From an uncultured Clostridia bacterium (lineage in GTDB: Bacteria > Bacillota > Clostridia > Oscillospirales > Ruminococcaceae), in NCBI GenBank assembly GCA_947627905.1, contig CANQXX010000001.1:1-64000 (forward strand): a stretch of DNA of 64,000 bases. The letters run 5' to 3'. The translations under genes were made by a program, and so were the position numbers. The notes under the pieces are model-generated. The model saw nothing but the letters and a program-made list of their open reading frames with translations. It ran no database searches and had not been told where the DNA came from. Of this stretch, positions 25,867-36,271 are shown piece by piece (the stretch's first letter is position 1; every line of letters begins with the position of its first letter).

Positions 25867-26916
25867 TTACATTATGATAAGCGGTGCGATCTTGCTTGGT
25901 TCTACACCGTATCTTATTCCTTCTATAATGCTTATAATATTTTTTACCTCTATTTCCAGGAGAAAAATAAAGGAATATACGCTTAAAGGCGCAGACTGTG
26001 AACGTTTGAGCATCATCTTTGCATATTTGTAACGCAGTTTATTTGCGCTTCGCTCAAGATCGTTGATGTCATATCCGTTTGCTATCATCTGTCTGCCATA
26101 GATCGTTTTTGAAAAACGCTTGATAAATTCCTCAGAATTTATGGCACTGTAAATTTCTCTTTTTTTAGCCGGTGAAAGCCTTCCGCCGACCGGGAGCATA
26201 TCCTTTTCGATATCATCTGCGGAAGCATCGAAAAATGCAGTCAGACGATAAGAATTTATTACATTTATAAGGTCAATATCTGTTTCAAGGAATGAAATAA
26301 ATTGCTCAACATCGCTTTTTTTAAAGTTTAACGAGCGTTTTAATCTTTCGATATAGTATGTTCTGAGGACTGTTTCACATTCGGTAACGTCTACTTTTCC
26401 GTCAGCGTCTGTCTTAACTGTTTTCAGCACGTCATCATATGGCGTTTTTTTAAGGAATACAAGCAATTCTTTAAAATCAGTGACCCTTGCAAGCTCTATC
26501 AGATCAAAAGAAATAAGCTGCTGTAAGTATATAGGAATATCAGAAATAAGTTTTTCAGAGCCGGCATTTATAAATCTAATACATCTTAGTATTTCGTCTA
26601 TCTCGATCTGCAAAATCTTGTAGTTATAAAATTCCTGCTTTGAAATATGCTCAAACCCTGTTATTCTCATGTATGTGTCAAAAATACTTCTCCTTAGCAG
26701 ATTTTCAAGCATTCCCCTGTGTATGGTGTTGATGTCTATTGAAGAAAGAAGATCACTGTAGTGAGTATTCCTTTTCAGATATTCTGCGGCTTCGGAAACG
26801 CTTTGTTTGTTCATGAGTTCAATATAATCCTGAGAAGTCAGGCGCTTTCCGTATATTGCCATGATCTTTGCCACAGTTGCATTGTAGTTCCTGCGTCTTA
26901 TCATTACAGTGTTCAC
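25867..26916 (-). CDS. ntpC: V/A-type ATP synthase subunit C
   Basis: V_ATPase C/AC39-like; C-terminus LEIEVKNIISIIEGIRYG. Confidence 0.88.
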   Translation of the reverse strand: MNTVMIRRRNYNATVAKIMAIYGKRLTSQDYIELMNKQSVSEAAEYLKRNTHYSDLLSSIDINTIHRGMLENLLRRSIFDTYMRITGFEHISKQEFYNYKILQIEIDEILRCIRFINAGSEKLISDIPIYLQQLISFDLIELARVTDFKELLVFLKKTPYDDVLKTVKTDADGKVDVTECETVLRTYYIERLKRSLNFKKSDVEQFISFLETDIDLINVINSYRLTAFFDASADDIEKDMLPVGGRLSPAKKREIYSAINSEEFIKRFSKTIYGRQMIANGYDINDLERSANKLRYKYAKMMLKRSQSAPLSVYSFIFLLEIEVKNIISIIEGIRYGVEPSKIAPLIIM

Positions 26917-26956
26917 TTCCCTTCACTATAAATTGTGAATGTTCAAAGAGTATGCT

Positions 26957-27271
26957 TCAGCTGTTTATTATGGCATTGAAAATTTCATCTTCCCAACCGG
27001 AAGCCTTTTCTTCAAACACTTTATTAAGACGGTCTATTTCTTCATCTTTCTGCTTTTCTATTTCGGCGAGCTTTTCTTCGGAACGCGTCTTTTCTTCAGA
27101 TTCCATTTCAGCCAATTTATCTTCGGCAGCCTTTACCTTTTCTTTTATGATCCTTTCGCGTTCTTCCCTTGCATCGGCAATTATCTTATTTTTTTCTTTT
27201 TCAGCCTCCGCAAGACGAGTTTTAGCGTTATTTTCGATCTCAAGAATACCTAAAATAACATTTTCCATCAA
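26957..27271 (-). CDS. V/A-type ATP synthase peripheral stalk subunit (G/H)
   Basis: Highly charged coiled coil at operon start. Confidence 0.7.
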   Translation of the reverse strand: MMENVILGILEIENNAKTRLAEAEKEKNKIIADAREERERIIKEKVKAAEDKLAEMESEEKTRSEEKLAEIEKQKDEEIDRLNKVFEEKASGWEDEIFNAIINS

Positions 27272-27324
27272 GTATCACCAACGCTTTCAAATAAAATAAA
27301 AGAAATATATAAAGCTATAATATG

Positions 27325-28680
27325 TCAGTTCTTTAGACTATGCAGCGGAGCGGGTATCTGTCCGCCTCTGCTGATAAATTTGGAAGGAGAATAAGTATTC
27401 ACTTTCATTACAGGGCCTTTTCCGAAAAGTCCTCCCCAATTGAGGACATCTCCCTCTTTCATTCCAATAGCTGGAATTATCCTTACCGCGGTAGTTTTGC
27501 TGTTGACCATTCCGATAGCAGCTTCGTCAGCAATTATTGCCGAGATAACATCTTCCGTAGTATCACCGGGTATACATATCATATCCAGTCCCACAGAGCA
27601 AACGGCAGTCATTGCTTCCAGTTTTTCAATTGCAAGAGCGCCGCATTCAGCAGCAGCGATCATGCCTGCATCTTCGGAAACAGGTATAAATGCTCCGGAA
27701 AGTCCGCCTATTCTTGAGCAAGCCATTACGCCGCCTTTCTTGACCGCGTCATTGAGAAGAGCAAGCGCGGCAGTTGTTCCGCAGGCACCGCATTTTTCAA
27801 GACCTATCTCCTCAAGAATGTACGCTACACTGTCTCCCACCGCCGGAGTAGGTGCAAGGGAAAGATCCACTATACCGAACGGAACTCCCAGTCTTTCAGA
27901 AGCTGTAACTCCTACCAACTGTCCTACTCTGGTTATTTTATATGAAGTCTTTTTGATAATATCAGAAATTTCAGTAATATCAGCGTCCGGATATTTTCTC
28001 AGGGCAGAGCGCACAACACCCGGACCCGAAACACCTACATTGATTATACAGTCAGGCTCACCCACGCCATGGAAAGCTCCTGCCATAAACGGGTTATCCT
28101 CTACTGCATTGCAGAAAACCACCAGCTTTGCCGCACCAAAGCACTGGTCATCAACAGTCATTTCCGCGCTTTCCTTTACTATTCTTCCCATCATTCTGCA
28201 AGCATCAAGGTTTATGCCTGTCTTGGTAGAACCTACATTTACCGACGAACATACACAGGAAGTGGAAGCAAGCGCTTCCGGGATAGAGCGGATAAGCCTT
28301 TCATCACCTGCGGAGAAGCCTTTCTGCACAAGTGCGGAGTAGCCTCCGATAAGATTTACGCCGCAGGCTTTTGCAGACTTTTCCATAGCAAGCGCAAATT
28401 TAACGGGACTTTCCGAGCAGGCTGCCGAAACGATAGCAATAGGCGTTACAGAAAGTCGTTTATTTATGATCGGGATACCATATTCTTTTTCGATATCCTC
28501 TCCGACCTTTACGAGATTTTCAGCATATCTTGTGATCTTATCGTAGACCTTTGTACAAGCCTTGTCAATATCACTGTCTATGCAGTCCAGAAGAGAGATA
28601 CCCATAGTTATTGTTCGTATGTCAAGACATTCGTCCTGTATCATACGGATAGTTTCAAGTATATCATGAACGTTGATCAT
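27325..28680 (-). CDS. PFL family protein (DUF711/UPF0210)
   Basis: Characteristic full-length sequence adjacent to an ACT-domain protein. Confidence 0.85.
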   Translation of the reverse strand: MINVHDILETIRMIQDECLDIRTITMGISLLDCIDSDIDKACTKVYDKITRYAENLVKVGEDIEKEYGIPIINKRLSVTPIAIVSAACSESPVKFALAMEKSAKACGVNLIGGYSALVQKGFSAGDERLIRSIPEALASTSCVCSSVNVGSTKTGINLDACRMMGRIVKESAEMTVDDQCFGAAKLVVFCNAVEDNPFMAGAFHGVGEPDCIINVGVSGPGVVRSALRKYPDADITEISDIIKKTSYKITRVGQLVGVTASERLGVPFGIVDLSLAPTPAVGDSVAYILEEIGLEKCGACGTTAALALLNDAVKKGGVMACSRIGGLSGAFIPVSEDAGMIAAAECGALAIEKLEAMTAVCSVGLDMICIPGDTTEDVISAIIADEAAIGMVNSKTTAVRIIPAIGMKEGDVLNWGGLFGKGPVMKVNTYSPSKFISRGGQIPAPLHSLKN

Positions 28681-28694
28681 ATGAACAAATCTCC

Positions 28695-28970
28695 TTATAT
28701 TCTATGCATTGACTCAAAAATTTCCTCATGCATCGTGTGTATCTGGAGACTCAATTCCTTGCCAAGCTCGTTCATTCTGTTGACAAGCTCGGTAAAATCC
28801 TTATTAAGGCGGGAAATATCCACCAGCATTATCATTGCAAACATATCCTGAAGAACGCTTTGCGTGACCTCGATAACATTTGCATTATATTCTGTGCATA
28901 TACCGCTTACTTTAGTAAGGATACCTACAGTATCCTTTCCGATCACCGTAACGACAGCTCTCATGTGCAT
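28695..28970 (-). CDS. ACT-domain protein (UPF0237)
   Basis: [35 protein letters not shown]. Confidence 0.9.
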   Translation of the reverse strand: MHMRAVVTVIGKDTVGILTKVSGICTEYNANVIEVTQSVLQDMFAMIMLVDISRLNKDFTELVNRMNELGKELSLQIHTMHEEIFESMHRI

Positions 28971-29151
28971 AAACCTCCGTAACTTTAAAAATACACATAT
29001 AATAATATCATATTTTTACAAAAAATAATAGGTGAAAATCATACAATTTTGTATGTTTTTTTCACAAATAATATGTTGTTTTTTTGGAAAATGTGTTATA
29101 ATAAAATTAGGATGTGATTTTTTGACCATACAGGTAAAAATTCCCACCAAA

Positions 29152-29826
29152 TTATGCAGGGCTCTTTTCACTGTTGTCAGCTGTTAATGCTCTTGAGCTG
29201 ATATCTTTAGCAAATATCAGCTTAAACACAGTCCTTACTAAAGGCTGAATAAAGAAAAGCTGTGTAAAGAACGCAAACGGGAAATTATAACATACCAGTT
29301 TTAGCCAGTTTGCCAGAAGCGCTGCAAAATTAAATCCCGTATAGTAAGGATAATACAGAAAAGCCGCTATCAGGCTCATTGCCGGACACATAATGCCGAC
29401 TGTTGCGCAGATGATTGCCGATTCAAATATAACAGGATGAGTTTTGATCGGATCAAACACTTTGCAGGCAAGTCTGAATGAAAGAGGACTTCCCAGAATA
29501 TTTTCCAGAAGGTATGCAAAGGCAAACTCAATAAGCACGACCGCCCATATAGGCACAAAACGTCCGCACATCAGCACTCCCCCCTGCTTGTTTATTGCAG
29601 AAAGTACACTGTTCGCTCCATTTACTTCCATAAGCGTATTCCCGTTTACAACATAAAGGCTGTAGAATACATAAGCATGAACGGTGATAACAACGGTTAT
29701 CAAAGCAAATATCATTCTTTGAAATTGATTTCTTGGCATAATAGATCCTTTCTGACGCAAAAGAAACACACGTCCGGCAATATGCGCGTCCAATCGTTTT
29801 GTACCGTGATCAGATTTACGCGCCAT
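29152..29826 (-). CDS. Membrane protein (DUF2798-like; likely start MPRNQFQRM, 29739)
   Basis: NQFQRMIFALITVVITVHAYVFYSLYV; four hydrophobic segments. Confidence 0.6.
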   Translation of the reverse strand: MARKSDHGTKRLDAHIAGRVFLLRQKGSIMPRNQFQRMIFALITVVITVHAYVFYSLYVVNGNTLMEVNGANSVLSAINKQGGVLMCGRFVPIWAVVLIEFAFAYLLENILGSPLSFRLACKVFDPIKTHPVIFESAIICATVGIMCPAMSLIAAFLYYPYYTGFNFAALLANWLKLVCYNFPFAFFTQLFFIQPLVRTVFKLIFAKDISSRALTADNSEKSPA

Positions 29827-30008
29827 TGCGCAACGTGTGTCGTTTTACGATCATTAAATTTAATATTGTTTTATCAACGTTATTAATTTTAGCATAAACC
29901 AGAATTGCAGTCAAGGGGAAAAATATCTTAATTTTTTCAGAAAATAAATTTGTGATTTTTGTTAAATTTCACAAAATTTAATACAATTATTTGAAAGGAA
30001 TGTAAAAA

Positions 30009-30848
30009 ATGAATCTTATTGATTGTCACACACATTCAACCAACAGTCCCGACGGAAGCTCTCCAGCAGAGGAAATGCTCAAAAAAGCCATGGAAAGCGG
30101 TCTTTCTGCATACGCATTGACCGATCACTGTGAGGTCAACAGGTGGTTTTCCATAGAACATTACGGTGTTGAGCCAAATGAGTATGATACATATGATTTC
30201 GGACGTGATTTTGAAAAATCAATGGCAGAAAATACAGCTCTTAAAGAAAAATATGACGGCAGGATAAATTTTATTTGCGGCATAGAGCTTGGACAGGCTC
30301 CTATAGATTTTGGGCTTGCGGGATCAATTGCGGCTGACAAACGGCTTGATTTTATTATCGGCTCAATTCATCAGGTCATGTCTTATGACGATTTTGCTTT
30401 TATAGACTATTCCAAAAATGCTGTTGGACCTCTTCTTGAACTGTACTATAAAAATGTCTATGATCTTTGCAAATGGAACAGGTTCGACGTACTGGGACAT
30501 CTCACCTATCCCCTGAGATACATTGAAGGCGACAAAGGAATAAAAGTCGATATGTCGGGATATGAAGAAATTATCCGTGAATCATTCAGAATACTTATTG
30601 AAAACGGCAAGGGCATCGAAATTAACACCAGTGGTCTGCGGCAGGCTTACGGACAGACCTTTCCAAACCTTTACTGGGTAAAGATGTTCCGCGAAATGGG
30701 CGGAGAGATACTTTCCTTAGGTTCGGACGCGCACTGCACGGACGATCTTGGCAAAGGAATCAAGGAAGGTGCGGAGATCGCTCTTGAAGCGGGATTTAAG
30801 TATATATGCTATTTTAAAAATCGCAAACCAAATTTCATAAAAATATAG
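30009..30848 (+). CDS. Histidinol-phosphatase, PHP family
   Basis: DCHTHSTNSPDG, LTDHCEVN, IIGSIHQ, SLGSDAHCTDDLG. Confidence 0.88.
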   Translation: MNLIDCHTHSTNSPDGSSPAEEMLKKAMESGLSAYALTDHCEVNRWFSIEHYGVEPNEYDTYDFGRDFEKSMAENTALKEKYDGRINFICGIELGQAPIDFGLAGSIAADKRLDFIIGSIHQVMSYDDFAFIDYSKNAVGPLLELYYKNVYDLCKWNRFDVLGHLTYPLRYIEGDKGIKVDMSGYEEIIRESFRILIENGKGIEINTSGLRQAYGQTFPNLYWVKMFREMGGEILSLGSDAHCTDDLGKGIKEGAEIALEAGFKYICYFKNRKPNFIKI

Positions 30849-30908
30849 ACAATCCTGTTTTTTTGTGATATAATTGATATGTCATGATTTTTAGGGAGGA
30901 ATCGGATT

Positions 30909-31388
30909 ATGGATACTCTTATAAGACTTCTCAAGCAGAACGCCCGTTTGTCTTGCAAAGAACTTGCCGCAATGACCGGAATGTCAGAAAGCAGCGTAGA
31001 GGAAAAGATAAAGGCTCTCGAACATGAAGGCGTGATAAAAGGTTATTCCGCCATTGTAAATGATGAAGCAGCCGATAAAAATACCGTTACAGCATTCATT
31101 GAAGTAAAGGTAACGCCAAAAGCAGACTGCGGATTTGATGACATCGCTAAAACTATAATGATGTATGACGAAGTTGAAAGCCTTACACTCATGTCCGGAG
31201 CTTTTGATCTTGCGGTAACTATCAGCGGAACAAACTATAAGGAAGTCGCCTTGTTCGTAGCTCAGAGACTTTCTACAATAGACGGTGTTATCTCCACTGC
31301 AACGCATTTCGTACTCAAGCGCTATAAGGAAAAGGGCATTTTCATCGAAAATGAAGCGGACGACGAAAGGGGATTTATTTCTCCATGA
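30909..31388 (+). CDS. Lrp/AsnC-family regulator
   Basis: ARLSCKELAAMTGMSESSVEEKIKALEHEGVIKGY plus RAM domain. Confidence 0.9.
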   Translation: MDTLIRLLKQNARLSCKELAAMTGMSESSVEEKIKALEHEGVIKGYSAIVNDEAADKNTVTAFIEVKVTPKADCGFDDIAKTIMMYDEVESLTLMSGAFDLAVTISGTNYKEVALFVAQRLSTIDGVISTATHFVLKRYKEKGIFIENEADDERGFISP

Positions 31389-31596
31389 CGGATCGCAAAA
31401 AACTTATTTCCCCAAAATCTACTAAGTTAAAGTATTCGGAAATAAGAAAATTCTTCGATATTGCCGCTGCTATGGACAATGAAAGGGGAGCTGTTTCTCC
31501 ATGATGGATTATGATAAGCTTATATCCCAAAAATGTGCGAAGCTTAAGCCGTCAGGAATAAGAAAATTCTTCGATATTGCTGCAACTATGGATAAT
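31365..31596 (+). repeat. Diverged 116-bp tandem duplication (31365-31480 / 31481-31596)
   Basis: Both units run GAAAGGGG..TTTCTCCATGAYGGAT...ATAAGAAAATTCTTCGATATTGC...ATGGAYAAT. Confidence 0.85.
31385..31504 (+). CDS. 39-aa ORF duplicated from the aminotransferase N-terminus
   Basis: MTDRKKLISPKSTKLKYSEIRKFFDIAAAMDNERGAVSP*, ATGA stop/start overlaps at both ends. Confidence 0.55.
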   Translation: MTDRKKLISPKSTKLKYSEIRKFFDIAAAMDNERGAVSP

Positions 31597-32688
31597 GTTA
31601 TCTCACTCGGCGTTGGTGAGCCCGATTTCACTACACCGTGGGCAATACGTCAGGCAGCCATAACCACCCTTGAAAAAAGGAAAACTGTTTATACTGCTAA
31701 TTCCGGACTTTTAGAGCTCAGAAGATCAATATGCGGTTACATAAATAAAAAGCTCGGAGTATCATATGATCCTGAACATGAAGTAATAGTTACTGTCGGC
31801 GGTTCTGAGGCTATAGACCTTGGAATAAGAGCTCTTGTTGATCCCGGCGACGAAGTGATAATAGTTGAACCGTGCTTTGTCTGCTACGCTCCTATAGTAG
31901 AGCTTACCGGCGGCGTACCTGTAATTGTCGAAACAAAAGAAGAGGACGGTTTTAAACTTACTGCCGAAGCTCTGAAAGAAAAAATAACCGATAAGACCAA
32001 GCTGCTCATATTCCCTTTTCCGAACAATCCTACCGGAGCTATAATGACAAAAGAAGATATCGAACCTATTGCAGAAGTCCTGAGAGAAACCAATATTCTG
32101 GTTCTTTCTGATGAGATATATGCCGAGCTTACGTTTGAAGGAAAGCATTTTTCCATTACTCAGCTTGAAGGTATGCAGGAAAGAACTCTTCTCGTAAACG
32201 GATTTTCCAAGGCATTTGCCATGACGGGCTGGAGACTTGGCTATATTGCCGGTCCTGAACCGATCATTAAACAAATGCTAAAAATACATCAGTATGCGAT
32301 AATGTGTTCCCCTACCGTTTCACAGTATGCTGCTGTAGAAGCGTTAAGATCATGCGATCATGAAGTTGAAAACATGATGAATGAGTATAACATCCGCAGA
32401 AGATGGCTTGTAAATGCCCTTAATGAAATAGGTCTTACCTGCTTTGACCCGCAAGGAGCCTTTTACGTTTTTCCGTCAATAAAGATAAGCGGTCTGACCA
32501 GTCAGCAATTCTGCGAGCAGCTTCTGGAAAAGCACCGTGTAGCGGTAGTCCCCGGCGACGCTTTCGGAAAATGCGGAGAGGGTTATATAAGGATATCATA
32601 CGCATATTCTTTAAAGCATCTTATGGAAGCCGTAGAACGTATTTCAGAATTTATAAACGAATTAAAGGAGGACAATCAAAATGGATAG
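31501..32688 (+). CDS. Class I/II pyridoxal-phosphate aminotransferase
   Basis: FPNNPTGAIMTKEDIEPIAEV, SDEIYAELTFEG, NGFSKAFAMTGWRLGY. Confidence 0.93.
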   Translation: MMDYDKLISQKCAKLKPSGIRKFFDIAATMDNVISLGVGEPDFTTPWAIRQAAITTLEKRKTVYTANSGLLELRRSICGYINKKLGVSYDPEHEVIVTVGGSEAIDLGIRALVDPGDEVIIVEPCFVCYAPIVELTGGVPVIVETKEEDGFKLTAEALKEKITDKTKLLIFPFPNNPTGAIMTKEDIEPIAEVLRETNILVLSDEIYAELTFEGKHFSITQLEGMQERTLLVNGFSKAFAMTGWRLGYIAGPEPIIKQMLKIHQYAIMCSPTVSQYAAVEALRSCDHEVENMMNEYNIRRRWLVNALNEIGLTCFDPQGAFYVFPSIKISGLTSQQFCEQLLEKHRVAVVPGDAFGKCGEGYIRISYAYSLKHLMEAVERISEFINELKEDNQNG

Positions 32689-33544
32689 GATCATTATCAC
32701 AGCCCCTGCAAAGATCAATCTGACACTTGATGTTGTCGGAAAAAGAAGCGACGGTTACCATGATATAGTGACCATAATGCAGAGTATCTCACTTTCCGAC
32801 ACAATATCTATCGAGCGGAACAATATGGAAAAAATATCTATCAAATGCGCTCGTGAGGACGTTCCAAAGGGCAGAAAAAACCTTGCATACCGTGCGGCAG
32901 AAGCATTCCTTGAAAAATATGGAAACATATTTGAAGGTCTTACTATCTCAATAAGCAAGGAAATACCTGTTCAGGCAGGACTGGGCGGCGGAAGCGCCGA
33001 CGCAGCCGCTGTGCTCTGCGGACTGAATATGCTTTTTGAAACAAATTACTCCATTGAAGAACTCTGTAAGATAGGTGCATCTATCAGTGCAGATATTCCG
33101 TTCTGTATAATAGGCGGAACAAAGCTATGCCGCGGTATCGGCGATGTTATGTCGGAAGCTCCTCCTCTGGAAGATCGCTTTATAGTTATCGGAAAAGGTC
33201 CTGACGGTATATCCACAGAAGATGCATATGCCAAAATAGACGCCGCAGGGCTTTTCAGCAATGATCTTCCTCTGGCATATGACGGAACGGTAAACTCTTT
33301 GCTTACAGTTGGCAAAAACGTATTTGAAAAGGTTGCAGGCTCTGAAAGTGTTACTGATATCAAAAACACGCTCATGTCAGGCGGTGCAGAATATGCTGCA
33401 ATGACCGGAAGCGGTTCTGCCGTATTTGGTCTGTTTTCGGATAAGCCTGCCGCTGAGCTTTGTTCAAGGGCTATACGCGATAAGGGATTTTTCTCTGCAG
33501 TATGCTTCCCTGCTGACGGCGGCGTAAAAGATTATATTATCTGA
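32681..33544 (+). CDS. ispE: 4-diphosphocytidyl-2-C-methyl-D-erythritol kinase
   Basis: APAKINLTLDVVGKRSDGYHDI; IPVQAGLGGGSADAAA; MTGSGSAVFGLF. Confidence 0.95.
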   Translation: MDRIIITAPAKINLTLDVVGKRSDGYHDIVTIMQSISLSDTISIERNNMEKISIKCAREDVPKGRKNLAYRAAEAFLEKYGNIFEGLTISISKEIPVQAGLGGGSADAAAVLCGLNMLFETNYSIEELCKIGASISADIPFCIIGGTKLCRGIGDVMSEAPPLEDRFIVIGKGPDGISTEDAYAKIDAAGLFSNDLPLAYDGTVNSLLTVGKNVFEKVAGSESVTDIKNTLMSGGAEYAAMTGSGSAVFGLFSDKPAAELCSRAIRDKGFFSAVCFPADGGVKDYII

Positions 33545-33583
33545 CATTATTTTGTATAATAAGAGCATAATTTACATTTTATT

Positions 33584-33622
33584 GCAAAAAGTTTCCTGCT
33601 GTTTATACAGGAAACTTTTTGC
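33584..33622 (+). terminator. Terminator after ispE
   Basis: GCAAAAAGTTTCCTG / CAGGAAACTTTTTGC perfect 15-bp stem. Confidence 0.85.
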
Positions 33623-33846
33623 TTATATGTTTATTTTTGTTCAAAACCACAATTTATTGATATTTATTTTATAAAAATAGTAGAATAGCATAAAAATATT
33701 TAGCAAACTATTGAAATTATTGTTGAAATGTATTAAAATAATATAAGGTGAAGAATTATCTAAATACTTCGCTTTTTAAAGTGCGTTCCTTTGCGTCATG
33801 CTTTTAGGCGCTTTTGCAACTATTTCATTTATGAGGTGAACATCTG

Positions 33847-34854
33847 ATGGGTGCAAATATCATTTTGTACGGTCCTCCCGGAACAGGTAAGACTTATAAT
33901 ACAGTAGCTTATGCTATATCTATCATTTACGGCCGTCCTGTAAGAGAGGTCATGAAAGACGACTATAACGAGCTTCTGGAAAAATACCATGCGCTTAAAA
34001 CTCTTTACGGACAGATAGAATTTACTACATTCCACCAGTCTTTCGGATATGAAGAGTTCGTTGAAGGTATCAAGCCGGTATTCATTCAGGTAATGAATGA
34101 ACGAGGTGAACGTTCCCGTAAAGAAGAAATGGTTTACCGCGTGGATCAGGGCGTTTTCCGACGTTTCTGCGAGGAAGCCGCTAAAAACCCTGAAGAAAAG
34201 TACGTTTTTATCATAGATGAGATAAACCGCGGCAATGTATCAAAAATTTTCGGTGAAATGATAACTCTTATCGAGCCTACAAAACGTATAGGTATGCCTG
34301 AGGCGTCTACCGTTAAGCTGGCATATTCTCAGGAATCCTTCGGCGTTCCGGAAAATATATACATAATCGGTACAATGAATACCGCCGACCGTTCCATTGC
34401 AATGCTGGATTCGGCTTTAAGACGACGTTTTGATTTTATTGAAATGATGCCTAATCCCGATCTTCTCAGCGGAGTTGTAGTCGAGGGCGTAGATATTCGC
34501 CAGCTCATGATAAAAATCAATAAGCGTATAGAAATACTTTGTGACCGGGATCATACCATAGGACACGCATATTTTATGCAGCTCCGTCAGAAGCCTACTC
34601 TTGCAGTACTTGCACACATATTCAAAAATGCAATAGTTCCTTTGCTTCAGGAATATTTCTACGATGATTACGAGAAGATCAGACTTGTTCTCGGCGACGC
34701 AAACAAAGAAGAAAATGAACAGTTTGTAAAATCCACTGCTGTAGATTATGCTCAGATATTCGGTTCAAAAGCAGAGCTTTACCTTGAAAACGACGAAGTA
34801 TATTCTATAAATAATGCTGCGTTTGCCAACATAAACGCTTACCTGAAAATTTAA
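33847..34854 (+). CDS. McrB-like AAA+ ATPase without N-terminal DNA-binding domain
   Basis: LYGPPGTGKTYNTV, VFIIDEINRGNVSKIFGE, MNTADRSIAMLDSALRRRFDF. Confidence 0.88.
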   Translation: MGANIILYGPPGTGKTYNTVAYAISIIYGRPVREVMKDDYNELLEKYHALKTLYGQIEFTTFHQSFGYEEFVEGIKPVFIQVMNERGERSRKEEMVYRVDQGVFRRFCEEAAKNPEEKYVFIIDEINRGNVSKIFGEMITLIEPTKRIGMPEASTVKLAYSQESFGVPENIYIIGTMNTADRSIAMLDSALRRRFDFIEMMPNPDLLSGVVVEGVDIRQLMIKINKRIEILCDRDHTIGHAYFMQLRQKPTLAVLAHIFKNAIVPLLQEYFYDDYEKIRLVLGDANKEENEQFVKSTAVDYAQIFGSKAELYLENDEVYSINNAAFANINAYLKI

Positions 34855-34863
34855 TGGTGCAAT

Positions 34864-36072
34864 ATGAAAAAACTAAAACGATATGTCGTCACCGAAGCAG
34901 ACTGTTTCGTTAAAGAAGGTCCCGGCGGCGAATCCGGCAAGATACTTATTTCAGAACAGAATTATGAACGTCTTGACGACTTTGCCGCAAGCAAAAAATA
35001 CTCTATCATGCAGAAAGTCATGCTCAAAGACGGACGTGAAGCTCTGAGACCTACACGCTATGTAGGCATAATAATGCTTAAAGACGGAACGCAGATCGAA
35101 ATACTTCCGCAAATACGTTCTGATAAAGAAGAAAATATCATTGTTTCAAAGATGCTGCTCCTTAGAATGCTTGATGCTATAAGAGAAGTTCCTGTCAGAA
35201 AGGTAGACGAGCTTTATTTTAAAAAAGAGCAGCTCAATCTGTTTGAGATCTTTGTTAGAATGTTTACGGACGAAGTACTTAATGTTGTCCGCAACGGACT
35301 AAAACAAACATATGTACCCTATCGCGGAAATGAAACATTTGTTAAAGGCAAAACTATCTATGCCGAGCACGCTAAAAAGAACTATGCCCATAAAGAAAAA
35401 TTTTTCGTTGAATATGATGTTTTCAGTGTAAATCGTGCAGAAAATCGTCTGCTGAAAAAAACTCTTGAAACTCTTGATGATCTTTCTTCAAACACGCTGA
35501 ACAAAAAAAAGATCCGTATGCTGCTTTTATCGCTTGATAATGTTGAATCTTCAACAAAAATATCAGATGATTTCAAAAACAGCATTGAGGACCGCAGCAT
35601 GAGCAGATATTTCAATGCAATGAAATGGAGCAGATTTTTCCTACTTAATAAAGGTACTACATTTGTGACCGGAGGAAGAGTAAGATACTCCATGCTTTTT
35701 CATATGGATAAACTGTTCAGCGCCTGTATTGCTTCCAGCCTGAGAAAACAGATTGACCGTACCAATTATTACTTCCTGACACCCGAAAAGATCAGCAACT
35801 CTATAAGTAATACCGGAATGGACAAGGAAATGAATCCTATATCCGATTTCTATATAAAAAACAGGGTCAACGGAAATACTATCAACATGAGATTTAAATT
35901 CAAGAACTTTAAGGATTACAAGGGTTCAGAAAAAGTAAATACCGTGTTGATATTTCCGGTAACACAAGTGCTGAATACAGTATTTACAGGAATAGGAAAG
36001 ACAATGTACCTTATTGATCTTAATGACATAGATATGAGTGTATCGGTACTTACGGAAACATTCTTTGTATAA
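34864..36072 (+). CDS. McrC-like protein
   Basis: Adjacent to McrB-like ATPase; ALRPTRYVGIIMLKDGTQIEILPQI and VPYRGNETFVKGKT McrC-type features. Confidence 0.8.
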   Translation: MKKLKRYVVTEADCFVKEGPGGESGKILISEQNYERLDDFAASKKYSIMQKVMLKDGREALRPTRYVGIIMLKDGTQIEILPQIRSDKEENIIVSKMLLLRMLDAIREVPVRKVDELYFKKEQLNLFEIFVRMFTDEVLNVVRNGLKQTYVPYRGNETFVKGKTIYAEHAKKNYAHKEKFFVEYDVFSVNRAENRLLKKTLETLDDLSSNTLNKKKIRMLLLSLDNVESSTKISDDFKNSIEDRSMSRYFNAMKWSRFFLLNKGTTFVTGGRVRYSMLFHMDKLFSACIASSLRKQIDRTNYYFLTPEKISNSISNTGMDKEMNPISDFYIKNRVNGNTINMRFKFKNFKDYKGSEKVNTVLIFPVTQVLNTVFTGIGKTMYLIDLNDIDMSVSVLTETFFV

Positions 36073-36076
36073 AATC

Positions 36077-36111
36077 AATGAGCAGGATCAAATCAATTGA
36101 CTCTGCTCATT
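36077..36111 (+). terminator. Terminator after McrC-like gene
   Basis: AATGAGCAG ... CTGCTCATT then TTTTATA. Confidence 0.7.
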
Positions 36112-36271
36112 TTTATATTGCTTCACATTTCTTCTGGTTCTTTTTTTATTTTGAATACCAATCTGAAAAAGCTGGACAGCAGCTTCGGACTTTTTACAAC
36201 TACTATCTTCATAAATAACACCCTTCCTTGAGATTATTTATTACATTCTATTCAAAAATGTAAAATGGGTG

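Noticed and set aside
27440-28342. Long plus-strand ORF (300 aa) opposite the PFL gene
   Set aside because: Antisense to a well-supported conserved gene, with low-complexity composition typical of shadow ORFs. The same applies to other antisense ORFs in the track (e.g. 24250-25080, 47284-47919, 51439-52278).
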